Positions 60,738 to 64,000 of a stretch of DNA of 64,000 nt are shown in pieces. This stretch comes from Chalara sp. BL73. Taxonomy: Eukaryota; Ascomycota; Leotiomycetes; Helotiales. The stretch's first letter is position 1. Each line of letters starts with the position of its first letter. The notes beneath the pieces are model-generated. The model ran no database searches, was not told the origin of the DNA, and was given only the letters and a program-made list of their open reading frames with translations. The translations under genes were made by a program, and so were the position numbers. The DNA is taken from the NCBI GenBank assembly GCA_918026815.1, contig CAKJVC010000147.1, positions 555,564 to 619,563 of the forward strand, given 5' to 3'.

Positions 60738-63700
60738 CTTTAAACATCGGGTTTTAAAGTAACTAAATAACATAACACTTAACACTAAAAGCTTTTTTGC
60801 TAGTATAACAAAACAAAAAGTAAAAAAAAAAGTAGTTACTTTAAACATTACTGTTATCGACAAAAACGAAAATATCGAGCTTTTCAACGTCGAACTTACT
60901 AAAGTTAAAGTTTCGGAAACTTTAAAAGTTTTTTTGCCGAACAAGTACTACAAAAACAAAAAAAATTTTAAAACTTTTTTTTTTTAAATAAAAATTTATT
61001 AGAAATTTAACAATAACAAGTTTTTGTATAAAAAAGTTTACTGTTTGTTTGTTGTTTTTTACTTTAAAGAAAATACGGCTAAATAAGTTATGCTGCTTTT
61101 AAAAAACTACTTTCAGTATAACGAAAATATCGACAAATGTATAACAGTTACTAAAATAGCATTAAAAAAATAGTCGGGATTTAAAAAAGCAATTAAAGCA
61201 GTATTCGGAAATATAAACGAAAAAAAAACTGTCGAACAACACTTGTATAGCTTGCAGCAAACAAAAACGACTATTGTTTATACTACAGAATTTAAAAAAC
61301 ATACTGCTTAAACCGGCTAAAACGTACAAGCTTTAATTAGCTACTATATAAAAAAACTTAAAATTTATGTTTAAGCTAAATTCGCTCGAATAAACAATTT
61401 TACGAATATAAAATTATTAATCGAAATGTTTGTGCTAATAAACAACAGAATTAGTGATTTTTACAAAAACTAGAAATCTATAAAAAAACGCCGGTACTAC
61501 AAAAACGAAAAAAAAAAGCGTAATTTAAAAAAAAAGTTAAACCGTTAGCTAAAACTTATAAAAATAAACGCTACAAAAAAAAAAAAGTTTATATTTAAAA
61601 AAAAAATACAGTACAAAAAAAAAAACAAACTGTACTATACTTGCAGCAAAAAAAAATATATAGTTTCGTTTTACAAAAGAAACAGCAGTAAAAAACAAAC
61701 TAATACTACTTAAATTAAAAAAGTTTATATAAAAAAACGTATAAAAAAATATAAAACACGAAAGATTTTTTATAAGTTTTTTAAAAAAAAACTCGAAAAC
61801 ATAAAAATAGCAACACAACTTTCGAAGTTCGGTTTTTTTGCTTTAAAAACTATAAATTTAATACTAGTTTTAAAACTTTACTCGGAAATAAAAAAAAAAT
61901 AAAAGCTAGCTTTGTTCGAAAAAAAAGCTAAAACATAGTTCTTTTTAACAGATATAAAAAAACTTAATTATTAAAAAAAGCCGCAAAAAAAAAGTATAAA
62001 CACAAAACTTTTTAGTATAAAAGCCGAAGTTATATATAAAAATAAACGCTGTGTAACGTTTAAACTAGCAAATAAAAAAACTATCGAAAAATATACAACT
62101 AAAAAAAAACTTTTAAAGCTAAAACAGCACTTGAAAAAAAGTAATACTTAAAAAATAATAGTTAAGCAAAAAAAACGCTGTTTTTAGTGTAAAATAACTA
62201 AAAACTTTAACTACAAAATATTTGTAAAAAACAAAAAACGAAAATTTAGCTACTTAAAAAAAAATAAACTTTACAAACTAATAAAAAAAAAACTCGATTA
62301 CAGAATATAGCTAAACGCTATATACAGCAACATTATTCGAAAACAAAAACTAAAACAAGCAACAGCTACGTTAAAACTGTATTAGTTTAAAAAAAAAGTA
62401 AAGTTTAAAAGCAAAAATATTAAAATTATAATTAATACTAAAACAATAAATATATATATTAATACAAAGTATGTTTAAAAAAAAGCTATTAAAACTACAT
62501 ACAAAAAAAAACTGTATTAAGTAACAGCAATAAATAAAAAAAACGTCGGCACAAATAAATAAGTTAAAAAAAAAACTTTGTTTATAAAAATAGTTATGCT
62601 AAAAAAGCACACCGAAAAAATAGTACTAAACGTTATACTAATCGAAAAATATAACGTTATTTTCGAAACTTTTTAAATTAAAAAACACAATTTAAATATA
62701 AACTAAACAAACAACAGTATTCAGTTTAACAAATGTATTTGTACAGAAAGTAATTCGCAAAATACGCATAGCGAAAAAAAAGTTAGCGCTGCTTTTTTAA
62801 GCTAAAACTCTAAAAACTTAAAAGTTCGATACAGCAAAACATAAAAAATGTATTCGACTAAATACTTGTACTATATAAAAAATTTTTACAGTTGTTTAAA
62901 AATCTACAAAATATACGTGCTTTGCTAAAACACTAACTGTAAAATTACGAAATTAATTTAAAAAAAAAAAAACTATTTTTTAAAAAACTAAAGCTTTACA
63001 ATTTATAAATTTTAAAAACGCTTAAAAAATATATACAGAAATCAACGAAAAAAAAATAAATTAAAAAATTTAAATCGCCGACAGTATCGAATATACTGCT
63101 AGCACGCAAAAAAAAAAAAAAAAAAAAAAACTTTAAAAAAAAACTTTGCGTAAACTATTGTAGCTTAAACAACGTTACAATAAAAAATGTATATTTTGTG
63201 TTTAGTAGCTAGTATTTGCAAAACAGTTTAGCTAAAACAAAAATATTTACTAAACTTAATTAAAAAAACTTGTTCGCTTTAATACGAATTAAAAAAAGCT
63301 ACGAATAAAAAACGGCTTTTATATTACTTTCGAAATTATAGAAATACACAGTTATGCTTTTCGGCTTAACTAATGTTTTTGCAACTTGTTAAAAACAAAA
63401 CAAAAACATTTTAAAAGAATTTCTATAAAAAACAGTCGTATACTATTTTAACGACATTTTAATTTATTTGAAAAAACCGGAAAAACACGAAAAATACGTA
63501 AAACAAATTATGCGAAAATTTGTACAAATAAATTTCTGCTTAAAGTTGTTAAAATGCAAATTTAGTATTACTAAAATAAATTTTTTAAAATATATTATTA
63601 AAACGAAATACTTCGTTATCGATTTTATTAAAATTAAAAATATTCAAAAATAAAAGTTACTACGTAACGTTAAAAACGTGCAATTATTTCTAAAGTTCGC

Positions 63701-64000
63701 TAACTTCTGTTGACAATTTATTAAAAAATATTCAGAATTAGTTTACTTTTTAACGCAACTAACTAAAAAAAACGTATTTTTCGAGTAAAAAATAAATTAA
63801 AAAACAGCTTTTAAAAAAATTAAAAACAAATTCGCTAAAAAACTAATTTTTTAACACTATAACAAAAATAAAAAAACATAGTCGAAACTAATACTTTAAA
63901 CACAATAATAAAAGCAGTTTATTTTTAAAAAAACGACAACAACAAATTACATTTTGTTGTTTACTTTAAAAACAATGTTATTAGTAAAACAAAACTACAA
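60738..64000 (+). pseudogene. Gypsy gag-pol remnant, copy 2, runs off window
   Basis: Same as copy 1 to 63734: RT pieces LFGLTNVFATC (about 63360) and KFVQINFCLKLLKCKFSITK (63510-63570). It then continues past the copy 1 breakpoint with QFIKKYSELVYFLTQLTKKN, the segment that in Gypsy elements joins RT to RNase H. Stops are frequent. The 3' half and 3' LTR lie beyond the window. Confidence 0.82.

Larger units (their letters stand above)
53679..63734. repeat. Tandem duplication, copy 2 (about 10 kb)
   Basis: Near-identical to 43704-53675. At its right end the sequence continues without a break in the Gypsy RNase H region, whereas copy 1 ends there. Copy 2 therefore has the natural right border and copy 1 the natural left border. 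Confidence 0.93.

Noticed and set aside
1..64000. tRNA or rRNA genes
   Set aside because: I saw no cloverleaf with A and B boxes or conserved rRNA segments by eye; a covariance-model scan would be needed to exclude them.

Overview
The window is filamentous ascomycete (Pezizomycotina) DNA. The genes have short introns (about 47-84 bp) with consensus GT...CTAAC...AG signals, and the families are typical of that group: Zn2Cys6 regulators, HET-domain and Clr5-domain proteins, NmrA-like reductases, GH74 xyloglucanase and a Pmu1-like phosphatase. Gene islands of ordinary base composition alternate with very AT-rich, hypermutated transposon blocks (about 4.9-11.1 kb, 23.1-24.9 kb and 45.8-64.0 kb). 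I cannot name the species; a leotiomycete-like plant-associated fungus is a guess.

Layout. 0-2.7 kb: 3' part of a sterol glucosyltransferase gene. 2.9-4.6 kb: a broken regulator gene on the minus strand. 4.65-11.42 kb: a small TIR element with identical 26-bp ends, split by a complete hypermutated Ty3/Gypsy element (174-bp LTRs, TTTAG target duplication). 12.7-15.2 kb: a GH74 pseudogene. 16.4-22.2 kb: an intact Zn2Cys6 regulator and two NmrA-like genes; a double CGG/CCG palindrome lies between the regulator and the first reductase. 23.07-24.93 kb: a Fot1/Pogo transposon with TA duplication. 26.0-28.3 kb: Clr5-TPR gene. About 29.9-30.6 kb: MULE transposase remnant. 31.2-32.4 kb: histidine phosphatase. 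33.2-34.3 kb: intact T4-Rnl2-like RNA ligase. 34.79-34.97 kb: solo LTR of the first Gypsy family. 36.4-36.95 kb: small secreted SH3-like protein. 38-39.9 kb: Helitron-like helicase remnant. 40.5-44.9 kb: decayed C2H2, STAND N-terminal-like and HET genes.

From 43.7 kb a unit of about 10 kb occurs twice in direct tandem (43,704-53,675 and 53,679-63,734). Each copy holds the 3' part of the HET pseudogene, a minus-strand Copia fragment, the 3' part of a minus-strand Gypsy, and the 5' part of a plus-strand Gypsy of the same family placed head to head with it. The copies differ mostly in homopolymer length. The shorter runs form one block (about 48.9-58.2 kb) centred on the junction, so the duplication could be real with poorly polished sequence or could be an assembly product.

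The most notable signal is the mutational signature in the mobile elements. Transitions fall at C preceded by a pyrimidine, ApC and GpC are largely spared, and CpA is not specifically depleted. This differs from classical Neurospora-type RIP. Intact candidates of interest are the RNA ligase, the secreted SH3-like protein and the regulator/NmrA module.
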